From contig OY723281.1 of the NCBI GenBank assembly GCA_963210315.1, positions 124,001 to 188,000 of the forward strand: 64,000 nt of DNA. Direction: 5' to 3'. Under the pieces are notes generated by a model, which saw only the letters and a program-made list of their open reading frames with translations, did no database searches and was not told the DNA's origin. Position numbers and translations under genes: made by a program. Source of the DNA: Rhynchopus euleeides (Eukaryota > Euglenozoa > Diplonemea > Diplonemida > Diplonemidae). Positions 1 to 10,256 of this stretch are shown here, piece by piece; the first letter of the stretch is position 1; each line of letters begins with the position of its first letter.

Positions 1-130
1 TGCGGGGGGCGTCACGCACCTCCCCTTCTTCCCGCCCCTCGCAGACATGGTGACGGGAGGAGGCTGTGTGGGTGGTGGTGTGCGCGTGGGGTGGTGTGCC
101 CCACACGCCCTGCTGCGGTGGTGGCGCTGT
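1..130 (-). repeat. Truncated duplicate of the 56.1-kb exon region
   Basis: These 130 bases match 56099-56228 almost base for base; one visible difference is gacggg versus gccggg. In the 56-kb copy the minus strand holds an ATG (56146) followed by a Lys/Arg-rich, Pro-rich reading frame. Here bases 1-49 are the matching start of that frame, cut off by the window edge. Beyond about 130 the two copies diverge. It is a partial segmental duplicate, and whether it belongs to a working gene cannot be told. Confidence 0.75.
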
Positions 131-620
131 GTGTGTTCAGCAATGATGATACAACATGCTAGCACACAAGGCAGGGCGGGAGGAATGCGGGCAATTCGCG
201 CCTGGGCAGAGGGGCTGGGGGGGTCAAGGTCTGCGTTACTGTACGGCATTCACACACATCGCCTGTTGGGCAGTCACGTGAAGTGCGTCCGCCTGAGGTC
301 TGGAAGTGGCAGCCTTTGAGCAGTGCCTTCATCCCTTCCACCCATCCTCCCTCCCCGCTCTCCCCCCCACCTCACCGCATCTATGTATCCCGCCGACAAA
401 CTGGTCTGGGCAAAAAGACCCCCAAAGCCCGAAAAAGACGCAAAGCAAATCAAGGGTTGCTGGGTTTCTTTTGCTCCCCAAGTCTCCCGCACAGTCAGAC
501 TACCTTTTGGAGGAAACTTCTCGCGACAGGGGCGTGGAACTTCAGCGAACATGCCGAAGAACAGAAGAACAACTGCCGCGAGTGAAGCTACCCTCACCCC
601 ACCCCCACTCCTCTCCCCTA
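131..620. other. Non-coding, pyrimidine-rich stretch
   Basis: C/T-rich sequence. Several overlapping open frames exist on both strands, but none has balanced composition or a recognisable domain. A short phrase around ctcccgcacagtcagactac occurs twice, near 485 and 630. No gene is called. Confidence 0.4.
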
Positions 621-804
621 CACGGTGGTCTCCCGCACAGTCAGACTACACCTTTTTGAGCGGTAGTTACAGCGGGGGTGGGTACCCCCGCTTAGCGGGG
701 GTCACACTGCCCCTCAGCGGGGGTCTAAGCGGCGCCTGACTGCCGCTTTTCGGGGGTCTGACCCCGGCTCAGACCCCCGCTCCAAGGGGCGGGAGCCCAC
801 CGTG
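621..804. mobile_element. Small MITE-like element with CACGGTGG ends
   Basis: The left end reads CACGGTGGTCTCCCGC and the right end GCGGGAGCCCACCGTG, an inverted pair. The interior is a run of short palindromes built on ccccgc/gcgggg. It resembles the terminal region of the larger CACGGTGG element ending at 32333, where ctcccgc/gcgggag palindromes precede the end. Flanks are TA on the left and CA on the right, so the 2-bp duplication seen for relatives is not preserved. Non-autonomous. Confidence 0.55.
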
Positions 805-961
805 CACCCTGGAAAGCTGATCACTTGCACCTGCTCGACGGATAGGCGTGCACCGCAGCCTGCATACTTTTCTGCCCCTTCTAAAAATAACGGGCGGTTT
901 TGTTACCTTCTCGTCTATTCGCTGCTTTTTACCCCACCCCACACCCCACAGTCTCTCATAG

Positions 962-1060
962 GGGGTCTTCGCTGGTCGTTATCCTTCGTCAATCTTCGTC
1001 ACTTTTCACAGAATTCAACAGGAAATGCACCAAAATGCATTGACAAACACCCCATCGCAA
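962..1060. mobile_element. Degraded MITE of the GGGGGTCTTCGCT family
   Basis: It starts GGGGGTCTTCGCTGGTCG and carries the internal phrase attcaacaggaaatgcacca shared with 6120-6210 and 42017-42123. The right end (ccccatcgcaaaaacc) is a decayed form of the ccccgtagcgaagacccc end of better copies. No open frame. Confidence 0.55.
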
Positions 1061-1847
1061 AAACCTCAACGCTTCTCTTTTTGCTTAGTGCAGGTTCGCC
1101 CCGGGTGGCGAACACTGATGTTGCGTCTCGCTGCTTGTCACCTTGTCACACGCGTGGATCTTTCAAAAGTATCCCAGGTCGCACCGAGCACACGCTGCTT
1201 TGATGTAATCTGGACACTGCGGGAACTCTTCATTGTTCAGTGCAGGCCTACGCCGAGCGAATTCTGGCGGCAACCAAATCCCACCCACATTGTTCCCCAT
1301 CTCCACCACTCCACCCCCAACACAAACACACAGCAAGCGTGGCCTTTCTTGAGTAGCGTCGAGCACAGCCACGCGGCAACACGTTAATCTTGTTAGACTG
1401 TATGACGCACCGAGCGAACTCTGGTGCTGCCTCCACTTCACACATACACACACACGCGGACCTTTCATGTTAGTGTAGACACACACCGAGCACTCGCCCT
1501 TGGTGTGGTCCCCACTGTCACACCTCCCACCACCGGGGCAACCAGGTATCCAGCCTCTGGAAAAACCCCACGAAAAATCTTTATACCCTTCCCCCTCCCC
1601 CCTTCCTCTTCACCGATTGGGTAGATGTTTCATGACAATAACAGAACAGAACGAATGGGGTGAACGGCTTGCAAGTGAAGTGCGACGTGTGCGTGTGTGG
1701 GAAGTGGCGTAGGCAAGCGGCAGTAAATGGGAGGGAGGGAGGGATGGTGGTGGTAAGCTGTGCACGAGGAGCTGTGGGACGGGGTCGCGGGGGTTGCGGG
1801 TTTGCGACGGGGTTAAGCAGCAGCCATTTATTTCGCCGGGTTTTGCC
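1061..1847. other. No gene seen
   Basis: Mixed-composition DNA with CA-rich microsatellite patches around 1320-1460. Open frames here are short, overlapping and of low complexity. Nothing recognisable. Confidence 0.35.
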
Positions 1848-1919
1848 GAAACTATGCGACTGCAAATCAGTCGGGGGAGAGAAGAACCAGCGGGGATTCG
1901 TCGATCGCGAGAACACCCC
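1848..1919 (-). repeat. Solo 'B' terminal repeat of the 33-kb YR retrotransposon
   Basis: The reverse complement contains ggggtgttctcgcgatcgac, then a ctggttcttctctccc-like stretch and gatttgcag. This is the 71-bp B repeat found at 37808-37878 and 37955-38025. It has point changes but keeps order and length. No A repeat or coding region is adjacent, so it is a solo remnant in the opposite orientation. Confidence 0.7.
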
Positions 1920-3240
1920 AAACAAAAGACATGCCCGGTAGCGAAAGCGAAGACAGACTGGTGGGTTAAAGCCTTGTCTGGCCGAAGATTCCCCACCCGT
2001 CACCCGTTGGTTTCAGGGAGGGAGTTGCCCCCCTTTCCCTTACACTTACACCGTAGCTTCCGTCCTGTAGCGAAAGCGACGACATATCTCAGGAAAAAGG
2101 CCTTCCACGTGTTGTGTCAAACTGTGGTCAGTTGGCCTCCTTGTTGTGACGCGACTCGCTTTTCTGCACTTCCAAGCGAAGGCACTCATCCTTCCCCACC
2201 CCCCCACCTCCCCCAGCGGCACAGACTGAAGGACTGGCCCCCCCTCCATTCCATGCCGCCCCCTGTGAGGGCGGGGAGGACGGGGTATGGTCTGGGGCAC
2301 GGGGTTTTGACCTCCGCCCCGTATGCACCAAACCTGTGTGTGCGTCGTGTTGGGCGTGTATAATTCGAGCGGCCCAAGCAACAATCACAGGGGGGGAGGG
2401 GAGGGGGGAGTGAGGGCAAAGCGAGCCGCCTCACAAAGAAGGGGTGACAAGCTGACACCGTTTGACACGAGCGCGAAGCCACCCCTCACTGCCTGTGTAT
2501 TCTGTCCATAATGTGTGCACCCAGCATTGCGCAATCCTTCGGGTGGCAAAGCGCGCGGATGACGGGAAAAAACGAGAAAGGATCGATTGCTTTGTTATGC
2601 TCATCCACATCCCATCCATCATCAGCACTCTGTGAAGGATAACCAAGGCGATCACACCTCCCTCCTCCAGCTCTCCCACCCCCACCCCCAGCGCTGCCTT
2701 CTGCTGCTCCCTTGCCCAACGAGCAGCATGCAGTGCAGTGCAGGGGAAATGAAATGTACCGAAAAAACCGGGGCATTTTTTTTAAAACTAATTTATCCGT
2801 TGCTTCCGTGCTTCGCAGCCTGATCTCTCGGAACGCTTTGCCACAGGAGTGGAGGGGAAGGGAAGGGGATGGGGAAGGAGGTGTGAATAAGGTTGCGCGC
2901 ATCCACGGGATAGGATTCGTCCAACCAATCCGAACCCCCCCTTTGATGCACGCTGTGTGTGTGTGTGTGTGTGTTTAGAAATCGCAACTCCTTTCGCTAC
3001 AGTAAGAAATCTTACCTGTGCTCCCCGCTGGAGCGTAAAGTGACAGCCCCCCTAAACACTGTGTTGCAACACGGCTTGACCAACACTCCCCGACCCACCC
3101 CCCTCCTCTCGCGAACTGCTTCGCGCGCAGCTACGTTTCGACACGGCTCTCACAACAGGCAGGGGGAGGGGGGCGGGGTGAAGTGAAGTGAAGTCGAAGA
3201 AAACCAGGGAAATCACATAGTCGACCTCTGTCTCTCTCCT
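1920..3240. other. Gene-poor region with one dispersed 50-nt motif
   Basis: Apart from the motif at 2586-2634 and a (TG)n run near 2957-2973, nothing is recognisable. Open frames on both strands are G/C-homopolymer driven. Confidence 0.35.
2586..2634 (-). repeat. Dispersed ~50-nt conserved motif, copy 1
   Basis: The minus strand reads agtgctgatgatggatggga then tgtggatgagcataacaaag. The same block recurs at 4601-4648, 5309-5363, 24875-24924, 41424-41475 and 56328-56378, always in this orientation. Here it directly follows tccttcacag on the minus strand, which looks like a splice acceptor. Function unknown; it could be a conserved exon start, an intron element or a small RNA. Confidence 0.7.
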
Positions 3241-4493
3241 CTCTTCACTTGTTATTGGGGGGGGGGGGGGGGGTTGTTACGCTCAACTCGAAGTGCATCA
3301 AAGTGAGCCGCCTCACAATTGGAGGTTGGCATCGCGCCTGTCGGGCTGTTCTGAGCAGAGAAGCTCCAGCACGCTGGGGGGGAGGCGGGGGGGGGGGGGG
3401 GGGGTGGAAAGGGGAAGGGGGGAGGAGTGGGAAAGGAGGGGTGGGGTGGTCTTGGCCAGGGAGTGGCTGTCGGTGCATTTTTTTTTGGCGCGTTTCCCTT
3501 TGTTGCATGAGCTGAGGAACTCCAAATCCCCCCACCCCCCCCCCCCCCCCCACCCCCAGCTAAGCTGCACGGGATGACTCCTGGGTACCCGGATTGAAAG
3601 AGTGAGCCGGGGACCCGGGTACCCGCTGGAGTGGACTGAAGACCACGTCGCGATAACAGCTCCAAACCACCCCACCCCCCCCCCCCCCAGCTAGCTGAAC
3701 GCACTGACGAAGATTGACGAAGGCTTTCACGCCAGCGGCGAATGCCCACTCCCACTCCCCCCTCTTCTGGCAAAAAATCATAAGAAACGGACGGTATCGC
3801 AAGAGGGTGGGGGGGGGGGGGGGGGAGAAGGGGGGGGGGACATGTGGCTCTCGGAAAGAAACGGTGGAGGGAGGGGGGGGGTGATAGGTAAAAAAATCTG
3901 TTTGCTTTTTTGAAAAAAAGGGGGGGGGGGGGGAGCGCTCCATTTCAAAAAAGGGGTTTACGAGAAATCAGCTATGCATGGCAGGGGCGCTGCTTCCCTG
4001 AGGGTCATTCAAACCCCGGAGGGAGGGGGGGGGGGGGAGAAGGGGAGGGGGGTGATAGGTAAGAAAATCTGTTTGCTTTTTTGAAAAAAAAGGGGGGGGG
4101 GGAGCGCTCCATTTCAAAAAAGGGGTTTACGAGAAATCAGCTATGCATGGCAGGGGCGCTGCTTCCCTGAGGGTCATTCAAACCCCGGAGGGAGGGGGGG
4201 GGGGGAGAAGGGGAGGGGGAGGCAAACGAACACAGAGGGGTGGGGGTGGGGGGGGGGGGGCGTTGGTGACCGTGGCACCCATTTCTTGACAAACGGTGTT
4301 GCTGCATGTGTGACCATGCAGCACGAACACCGCGCCCATCCTCTTTTGATGCCGTCCCCTGCTGTGGGGGTGGGGTGGGGGGGGGGGGGTTTGATCATCG
4401 AGAGTCAATGGAAAAGCAAGTCACCCAGCACCTGTTCAGTGGGGGTGGGGGTGGGGGGGGGAGGTTAGGGATTAGTGTTGGGGGGAGGGGTGG
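3241..4493. repeat. Poly-G/poly-C rich tract with a ~178-bp tandem duplication
   Basis: Runs of 10-20 G or C occur about every 100-150 bp. The block with aaaatctgtttgcttttttg, then gagcgctccatttcaaaaaa and catggcaggggcgctgcttc, is present twice (about 3885-4060 and 4063-4240) in direct tandem. No credible coding sequence; Pro/Gly-rich frames are homopolymer artefacts. Confidence 0.7.
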
Positions 4494-4562
4494 GGGTGGG
4501 GTGGGGTGGGGTGGGGTGGGGTGGGGTGGGGTGGGGTGGGGTGGGGTGGGGTGGGGTGGGGT
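4494..4562. repeat. (TGGGG)n simple repeat
   Basis: About 13 tandem TGGGG units. Each carries a four-guanine run, so the strand could form G-quadruplexes. Its interior position and lack of a chromosome end argue against an active telomere. Confidence 0.9.
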
Positions 4563-4600
4563 GAATTTCACCCTTTTTTCTTCGCTTTTTGCATGTGAAT

Positions 4601-4648
4601 CGCATTGTCATGCTCACCCACACCCCATCCACTGTCGACACCCCAAGC
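4601..4648 (-). repeat. Dispersed ~50-nt motif, divergent copy 2
   Basis: The minus strand reads gcttggggtgtcgacagtgg, then atggggtgtgggtgagcatg. It is the most diverged of the six copies but keeps the register of all of them. Confidence 0.5.
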
Positions 4649-4831
4649 AAAATGTCTCTTGATACTCTCGGGTTTCGCAATGCAATTTGTTCTCTTTGCA
4701 TGTGGTGTCGGGGCGGGGGCGGGGGCGGCTATCCGCCATACCGGGCCCCCCCACCCCCCCCCCCCCCACCCCCAATCTGAATCACAACGCAGCCGTGATC
4801 CTTGCCCCCCCCCCCCCTAGGGCTAAGTTGG

Positions 4832-4900
4832 CGTGATACGTGATACGTATCGCGTATCAGATACGTATCACGTATCACAATTCGCGTCTCGCGTATCACG
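4832..4900. repeat. TGATACGTATC palindrome cluster
   Basis: Overlapping palindromes (gtgatacgtgatacgtatcg, then gtatcagatacgtatcacgt) sit between two copies of the phrase tgatccttgcccccccc (4796 and 4902). This looks like a short fold-back insertion between direct repeats. No coding content. Confidence 0.6.
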
Positions 4901-4924
4901 TGATCCTTGCCCCCCCCCCCCCCC

Positions 4925-6104
4925 CAGAAACCGCACACCCCTTTTCCCTGTGCCGATTTTGCCTCTTTCTCTCTCACTCACTCACTCCCACCCCCCCGCC
5001 CCACATGCTCCTCGGAACAGGGCAGAGCCCAAGCCTGAACCGGCACTTGTGTCGGCATGTGGTGCAAGCGGCAATTTTGCCTCTCTCACACACACACACT
5101 CCCACACCCCCCACACTCTGACCCGAGTGGGGCCTCGGCGGTTACGTAGGGTGGGATGGGGGTGGGCTAGGACCCGTGCAGGGTTAACCCACCTAAAAAG
5201 TGATCAACACACCCACACCCCACCCCACACCACCCTTTTGACGAGCACCGCCCGCACTGGGCTTCATTTGGGTTATCTCGGATCTCTTCACCGGAGTGGG
5301 TGTGTGTCAATTGCTTTGTTATGCTCATCCACATCCCATCCATCATCAGCACTCTGTGAAGGACTCTTCACTGGAGTGGGTGTGGGTGTGTGTGTGTGCG
5401 AGGGGGTCTTCGCGAAAGCGGTGCAAAAGCTATCTGTGCCCCCCCCCTCCCCCTCACCGCTGGATCGTAAAGTGGCAGCAAAACGAGACAACAAACCGAG
5501 TTACTACCGAAAGTTTGTTTTGTTGGAACGCAGACCCCACTCTCGGGGTGGGTGGGTGGGTGGGTGGGGGGTGGGGTCTTTCGCGAAAAGCGGTGCAATA
5601 AAAATAGAAGGAAGAAGAAAAACGTGTGTTAGTTGGTGCATTGTACCTCCCCTCTATTAATTATTGGGGGTGTGTGTGTTTGAAACCAGAGTTTTGCGCA
5701 GCGCACTCAGTCTACTAAGAAGTGCTGACCCACGCGGTGTGTGTGTGGCACCTCCCAACTGTGCTGGGCTGGGGCTGTGGTGGTGGGGGTAATCCGAACG
5801 CTGCAGCCCCCCTCATCCCGCCCCATCCCGAACAAGAGTATACCCAGTGCAGGTGCCAACACACTGACGCTGGATCAGCACAGGCTTCACGCAGAGGGCA
5901 GCAAAGGATGCGGCCTCCTTCCACCACGTATCCCACCAGCGGCTGCCGCCACCGCCACTACCCAACAAGGGCAATGCCCCCTCACGCCGGGTATGCAAGG
6001 TTGACCCGTCGAGGCGAGAGAGATCTGCTGGGCTCGAAGCCTGGCTCAGGGCTGTGTGGAAGGGCGGTGGTGTGGGGGGGTGTGGAGGGAGGTGGAATTG
6101 ACTG
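4925..6104. other. Gene-poor, microsatellite-rich
   Basis: Holds CA/CCCA-rich patches, a (GGGT)n patch near 5548-5572 and the motif at 5309-5363. The phrase ttcaccggagtgggtgtg recurs as ttcactggagtgggtgtg on either side of that motif. No gene recognised. Confidence 0.35.
5309..5363 (-). repeat. Dispersed ~50-nt motif, copy 3
   Basis: The minus strand reads tccttcacagagtgctgatg, then atggatgggatgtggatgag. It is nearly identical to the 2586 copy, including the upstream acceptor-like tccttcacag. Confidence 0.7.
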
Positions 6105-6105
6105 A

Positions 6106-6215
6106 CAAAGTTGGGGGGGCCTTCGCGTGGTCGTTATCCTTCGTCAATCTTCGTCAGTTTTCAGCGAATTCAACAGGAAATGCACCAAAATGTGCTGACG
6201 ACCTCAACAATACAA
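6106..6215. mobile_element. Degraded MITE of the GGGGGTCTTCGCT family
   Basis: It shares ggtcgttatccttcgtcaat and attcaacaggaaatgcacca with the copy at 962-1060. The left end (gggggggccttcgcgtgg) is changed and the right end is lost. Confidence 0.5.
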
Positions 6216-6494
6216 CAAAACATGCAGCAGCCCAGCATCACACATCCACACATGCAACATGTGGAGATCCTGTTTTTTTCAGCACACTTCGATGTGGGTG
6301 GAATGTTTCTCGCGCTTTGCTCGTGCCCCTTGTGCTCTTCACTCACGACACCACCATCAGCAGGGGTGTGGGTGTGCGAGCGCCAGCGCAAAAAAGAAAC
6401 CATAGCAAAAAAAGTGCCGATCAAAGCGCAGAGACACTTTTTAAAGAGTCCTCCTGACTCCCCCCCTCCCTCAACCACATGCGTCAGTGCATAC

Positions 6495-6919
6495 TCGGGT
6501 GCGACCCCCCAGTCGGGCTTCACGCGGGACAGCTTCAGGTGGATGCAGTCCTGGACCTGGGTGTTGCGGCTGGTGTTCATGAACGACCGTGACTGCTCCA
6601 CCTCCGACAGGGGGCTCCGTGGGCTGGCGAGGGTGATGGGCAGCGTCGGGGTCCCAACGCCACCCAGCGTTGGAGACGAAGGCGGGTCTGTCCGGTGCAT
6701 CGTGGCCAGCACGCCTGCCGGGAGGTACATGTCGACGGGGCCCACAAGCATCTTCGCACCGGACTTCAGCGTGGAGGTGATCATCGTGCGCGTGATAACG
6801 CTGCCCCTCTTCGACCTGCCGCTGATGCTCCGCTCCGACCTCGGAGAGGCATCTGCCGACGTATCGACCTCCTGCGTCTCCGGCTCCGCTTCGGGGGGCG
6901 AGTTGTCGAGGGACACGGC
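6495..6919 (-). CDS. Exon-like segment of an unrecognised protein
   Basis: On the minus strand an acceptor-like ctcacaccacag precedes an open stretch of about 141 codons of normal complexity. It begins AVSLDNSPPEAEPE, is Ser/Arg/Pro-rich in the middle (SISGRSKRGSVITRT) and ends LKLSRVKPDWGVAPE before a possible GTATGC donor. Upstream on the minus strand (6960-7035) lies a phrase with actaacattgc and tgctgggagacttacttttc that recurs near 4411 and 60232-60290, in each case looking like the 3' part of an intron. No domain recognised. Both splice sites and the coding call are inferred from composition; neighbouring exons were not found, so it may be a fragment. Confidence 0.4.
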
Positions 6920-7244
6920 CTGTGGTGTGAGGGGGGGGGGGGGGGGGGGGTTTGATCGTCGAGCTAGAGTGGAAAAGAATGGAAAAGTAAGTCTCCCAGC
7001 ACTTTCTTGCAATGTTAGTCCTTTTTGTAGGTGTGAAGGGGGGGGGGGTGTGGGTGTAGGGTGTCAGGGCGTGCATTCTTCCCCCCCCCCCCAATCAAGC
7101 CCGCGTGTTTTGTCACAACCCGAAAGAGCCCAGAACACAGTGTGGTTTGACAGGAGAGAGGAGATGGCGGAGGGGGTTGGCTCATCACGTCTATGCCCCC
7201 CCAGTGGCTGGCTTAACGCCGGGGTACTGTAAGCAGGGGGCTGG

Positions 7245-7281
<37 letters not shown>

Positions 7282-7308
7282 GGATCAAGAATACGCATCT
7301 GACCCCCC
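6920..7308. other. Intron-like and G-run sequence
   Basis: Long G runs at 6931-6950 and 7249-7278, an intron-like phrase at 6960-7035, and no coding sequence. Confidence 0.35.
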
Positions 7309-7346
7309 ACGTATTCGTATTAATACGTATTAATACGTCGAATACG
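7309..7346. repeat. AT-rich palindrome, left copy
   Basis: acgtattcgtattaatacgt, then attaatacgtcgaatacgtg. It is the near-palindromic partner of 7995-8030, with a 2-base insertion spoiling perfect symmetry. Confidence 0.75.
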
Positions 7347-7994
7347 TGTAATACGCGTGGTTTTGGCGACCCTTCTTTCCCTCAGTGGTTTGGGGTATTT
7401 TCCCTTCCGGTGTCTGTTTTGTGAGGTTTTTGGGGTGGAGAGGGGGTTCCTCCGGGATCGCGATGTCTGCAGAACATGTTGACGCGCTGCGGGAAGCACA
7501 TATTCGTTGCGAGTTTGTGCTTCTCCAGTGTGTTTGAACCTCAGACGCCGTCCATGACGACGCCACACTCGAACTGACGGACACAGACGATCCAAGATGG
7601 GATCGGTCACGATCCTTTGTCTTCGTCTCCTTGGCTGACACAGTGATCAGCCGGTGCGATCTGCCCCACATACAAGCACTCAGTTGACCAGGTATCGCCA
7701 CTCAGTTGATGTGGTTTCGCCTGTTCTACCACCTGAGGGCGCAGGGTCGGTGTACGCCTCAACCTGGCGTTGCGGGTACCCAGGTGCAGGAAGGCCGGGT
7801 TTGCAAGGCCTCCTTCGTGATTATGAATGCCCCATTTCAGCTCCGCCCGACACATGGTTGCTCCGTGCTCTTCATAGCGCGGGTCCGGCCTCTGCAGCCG
7901 ACAGGTTGTGAGCCCATGAGGGGGTCTACAGCGCAACTCAAGGAGGGAAAGGGGGCTGAACCAAAAACCCACGTATTTCAGGAAAATACCCCCC
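7347..7994. other. Spacer between two AT palindromes; no gene seen
   Basis: Open frames on both strands (for example 7607-7996 minus and 7706-8122 plus) overlap each other and show no domain. The flanking palindromes suggest this is the inside of an older non-autonomous element. Confidence 0.35.
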
Positions 7995-8030
7995 ACGTAT
8001 TCGTATTAATACGTATTAATACGAATACGT
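7995..8030. repeat. Perfect 36-bp palindrome
   Basis: acgtattcgtattaatacgt followed by attaatacgaatacgt equals its own reverse complement. The YR element starts 3 bases later at a TA. Confidence 0.85.
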
Positions 8031-8495
8031 ATACAGTGCCGCAGAAAAGTTTCGAACGAACAAAAGTTTTAAAATTCTCCGTTCGAAAGTTTTTTCGTCT
8101 CAAAACTTCTGTTTTGTTTTAAAAGTTATTTTCCTGCATCATGGGAGTTTCCTAGAGGTGTGTGGGATGATGTGCCACATGTGCAACACTCCAGCGCTGT
8201 GAACAGGCAGTCTTTGGGTCAGGCGGGTGTCAGCATCCTTCAACCTCACTCAGGTTACTCCTATCTGTCCCCTATCGCCAGGTTTGCTGCGAGTTGCCCA
8301 AAGCGGATGAGTTTGCGGATCGCAGGCCAGAGAGGCCAGAAGAGGAATGTCCAACCTCAACAGGGTCGGTATCCCCAGTCGAGTGGTTTCCGCAACCGAG
8401 CGGTCCATCCCTCCAAACCACTCGACATGGGGGCCTTTTCGGGTCCACTGGATGCTGACATCGCAAATAGAATGACCTCGACCTGTCCAGTCCTG

Positions 8496-8800
8496 TCAAG
8501 AAGTATTTTTAGTATCTCTCTTGTCAAAAAATCTTTGTCCGAAAACACTTCGGAGAAAGATCCTTGACTTTGAAACAAAGTATTGAACAAAAGTTGCATG
8601 CTGCTTCAGAAAGTCTGGGGAGATACATCGGAAGTGTCGGGCTAGGTCAGGGAAATCAGCGAGGAGGGTCGAGGTATCGATGGGGTCCGAGGGCGCAGGG
8701 CTGATCTGGCCATCATAACAGGCTTTTGGAGCGCGCGTGCCGCTAGTCGAATCAAACCAGGCCGCCGCATAGTCGTACCCCCGGAGCAGCCGGGTCAGCG
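8496..8800 (-). pseudogene. Possible frame-shifted extension downstream of the YR gene
   Basis: Immediately beyond the YR stop, in another minus frame, about 100 codons of well-balanced sequence remain open (for example RLLRGYDYAAAWFDSTSG and LLADFPDLARHFRCISPDFL). This could be the 3' part of the YR ORF after a frameshift or splice, a separate small ORF, or chance. No domain recognised. Confidence 0.25.
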
Positions 8801-9733
8801 TGACAGCCACTCCGTCGCCCCCGCTGACACCACCGTTGAGCCCCACGTGGTTCGATCCGTGTACTGCCGGGTTGTCTCCACGTTGCGATGGCGGCCCAGG
8901 GCCTGGGCTGCCTGCTCTCCTGCTATCTCTGCCGTGTGGGAGAGGGTGGCGTGTCGCACAAGGTGGGGCGTCACCCCGAGGTGGGTCTTCGTAAAGCTGA
9001 GGTATGTCCGGTACTCCAACTCGGGGAACACGTAGCCCTCGGGGGTTGTGCTTCCCACCCTGTTGAGGAGACTGCTCGCCACCTCCGCCGATCGGGGAAA
9101 GCTCAGTGTTTGTCCGAGGGACTTGCGATCTGTCTTGCCGCCCGCCAAGGTGATCACGATCCTCTCCCCCTGCACCCGCACATGCTTCGCCCGAAGCCGG
9201 ACCAGGTCCACAAACCGTGCACCGATACTGACCTGAAGCAACAGGGCGTGATGATCGACTGTCTGGCCCGACCTCGCTGCACTGAGGATGGTAGCCACCG
9301 GGGGTGTCGCTGCCCGCTTGGCCTCCAGCCGGTCGAACTCTTTGAACAGGGGGCTCAGGCCCTTCGTGTACGCCGACACCTGACCCACCCGTGCCATTCT
9401 GTAGAACGTAATTGCTTGATTTGCTGACGAGGCCTGGAAGTGGCCCTGTTGCATCTTCCATTCCACCCACATCAGATACGCCATGTCGTTGCCAATGGTG
9501 GGATCGTGGGCCTGAAGGGTGCTCCGAAAGGCATCCGCCCTCTTCAGCACCGAGAGGAAAGGCTGAGGGGAGGCGTATGCGCTGCGTATCCTCTTCAACG
9601 TCAGGTCCTTCAGATCCTCGATCGCGTCCCGTTCGATCCCTTCTTTCTTTCGCGACTTGATACGGTCGAAGACCGGCCGCCACTGCTCGTACACAGGGGG
9701 AGGGGGGGGAGGGTTTGCCAGGGTTGGAGTCAT
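8795..9733 (-). CDS. Tyrosine recombinase (phage-integrase family)
   Basis: About 312 codons; ATG (9731-9733, MTPTLANPP). The N-terminal third is helical and lacks a known domain. The C-terminal half has the YR catalytic signature in order: Arg in IGARFVDLVRL, Lys in the GGKTDRKS beta-hairpin, the H-x-x-R box in TPHLVRHATLSHTAEIAG, a second His in LGRHRNVETTRQYTD, and the nucleophilic Tyr in the same segment. All five expected residues are visible, so the enzyme may be intact. It would cut and rejoin DNA through a 3'-phosphotyrosine link. The gene sits inside TA-flanked inverted repeats behind a small basic ORF on the same strand. No RT lies nearby, so this is a DNA element rather than a DIRS/VIPER type. 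Family assignment is firm; the element's transposition role is inferred. Confidence 0.8.
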   Translation of the reverse strand: MTPTLANPPPPPPVYEQWRPVFDRIKSRKKEGIERDAIEDLKDLTLKRIRSAYASPQPFLSVLKRADAFRSTLQAHDPTIGNDMAYLMWVEWKMQQGHFQASSANQAITFYRMARVGQVSAYTKGLSPLFKEFDRLEAKRAATPPVATILSAARSGQTVDHHALLLQVSIGARFVDLVRLRAKHVRVQGERIVITLAGGKTDRKSLGQTLSFPRSAEVASSLLNRVGSTTPEGYVFPELEYRTYLSFTKTHLGVTPHLVRHATLSHTAEIAGEQAAQALGRHRNVETTRQYTDRTTWGSTVVSAGATEWLSR

Positions 9734-9821
9734 GCACGGGGCGGGGGGATGGAGTTGGGGGGGTGGGGGGAGGGGTTGAGGGGAGGGGAGGGAGGGACAA
9801 GGAGGGAGGCACAGGCGGCTG

Positions 9822-10256
9822 TCACTTTCCCGCCTGCCGAGGGCCCCTGTTGTTGAACAGCTGGATGGGGCGCCTCTGCGGGTAGGGGTTGCTGCGGTGT
9901 TGATGGTGGGGCGGCGGGGGTGCAGGCTTCGCCTCCTTTGCCTCCTTTGCCTTCAGGTCGCTCGCTGCGACTGCCCGTGCGTCTCCTTCAATTCGAACCT
10001 GCCATTCCGCAGAGAACTTGGTCCAAGCCATGCGCTTGGCCTTGTCCTCGTAGTGTCTCCTCGCCCCCAAACCGAGCGAACCCAGTTTGATGGCTTGGAG
10101 GGTCACTACATTTTTATGCAACAGCTCCATGGCCGTGCTGTCTGGGGCCGCCCCGTCCCGGCACATCCTGAATCCCAAATCCAGGTTGTCGAATGCCGTA
10201 AGGCCTTCCCGCACATCGCGCACCCTGAAGCGCTCGGCAGTCCTTGGGGCGGCCAT
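9822..10256 (-). CDS. Small basic protein encoded upstream of the YR
   Basis: The frame from ATG 10256 (MAAPRTAERFRVRDVREG) gives 144 residues. It has an amphipathic middle (KNVVTLQAIKLGSLGLGA), a Lys/Ala-rich stretch (ASDLKAKEAKEAKP) and a Pro/His/Arg-rich tail (HHQHRSNPYPQRRP). The open frame extends upstream to 10364, but that part is CA-repeat derived. The stop lies 88 bp before the YR start on the same strand. No family recognised. A basic tail next to a recombinase suggests a DNA-binding accessory protein, which is inference only. Confidence 0.5.
   Translation of the reverse strand: MAAPRTAERFRVRDVREGLTAFDNLDLGFRMCRDGAAPDSTAMELLHKNVVTLQAIKLGSLGLGARRHYEDKAKRMAWTKFSAEWQVRIEGDARAVAASDLKAKEAKEAKPAPPPPHHQHRSNPYPQRRPIQLFNNRGPRQAGK

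Noticed and set aside
4494..4562. Telomere repeat
   Set aside because: Only 69 bp, internal, and not at a contig end; (TGGGG)n could be telomeric in some protists, but nothing else supports it.
8801..9812. Upstream part of the 438-codon minus frame overlapping the YR gene
   Set aside because: Shadow of the YR coding sequence. The composition is Pro/Gly/Arg-biased and no domain is seen; only the portion beyond the YR stop was kept as a weak candidate.
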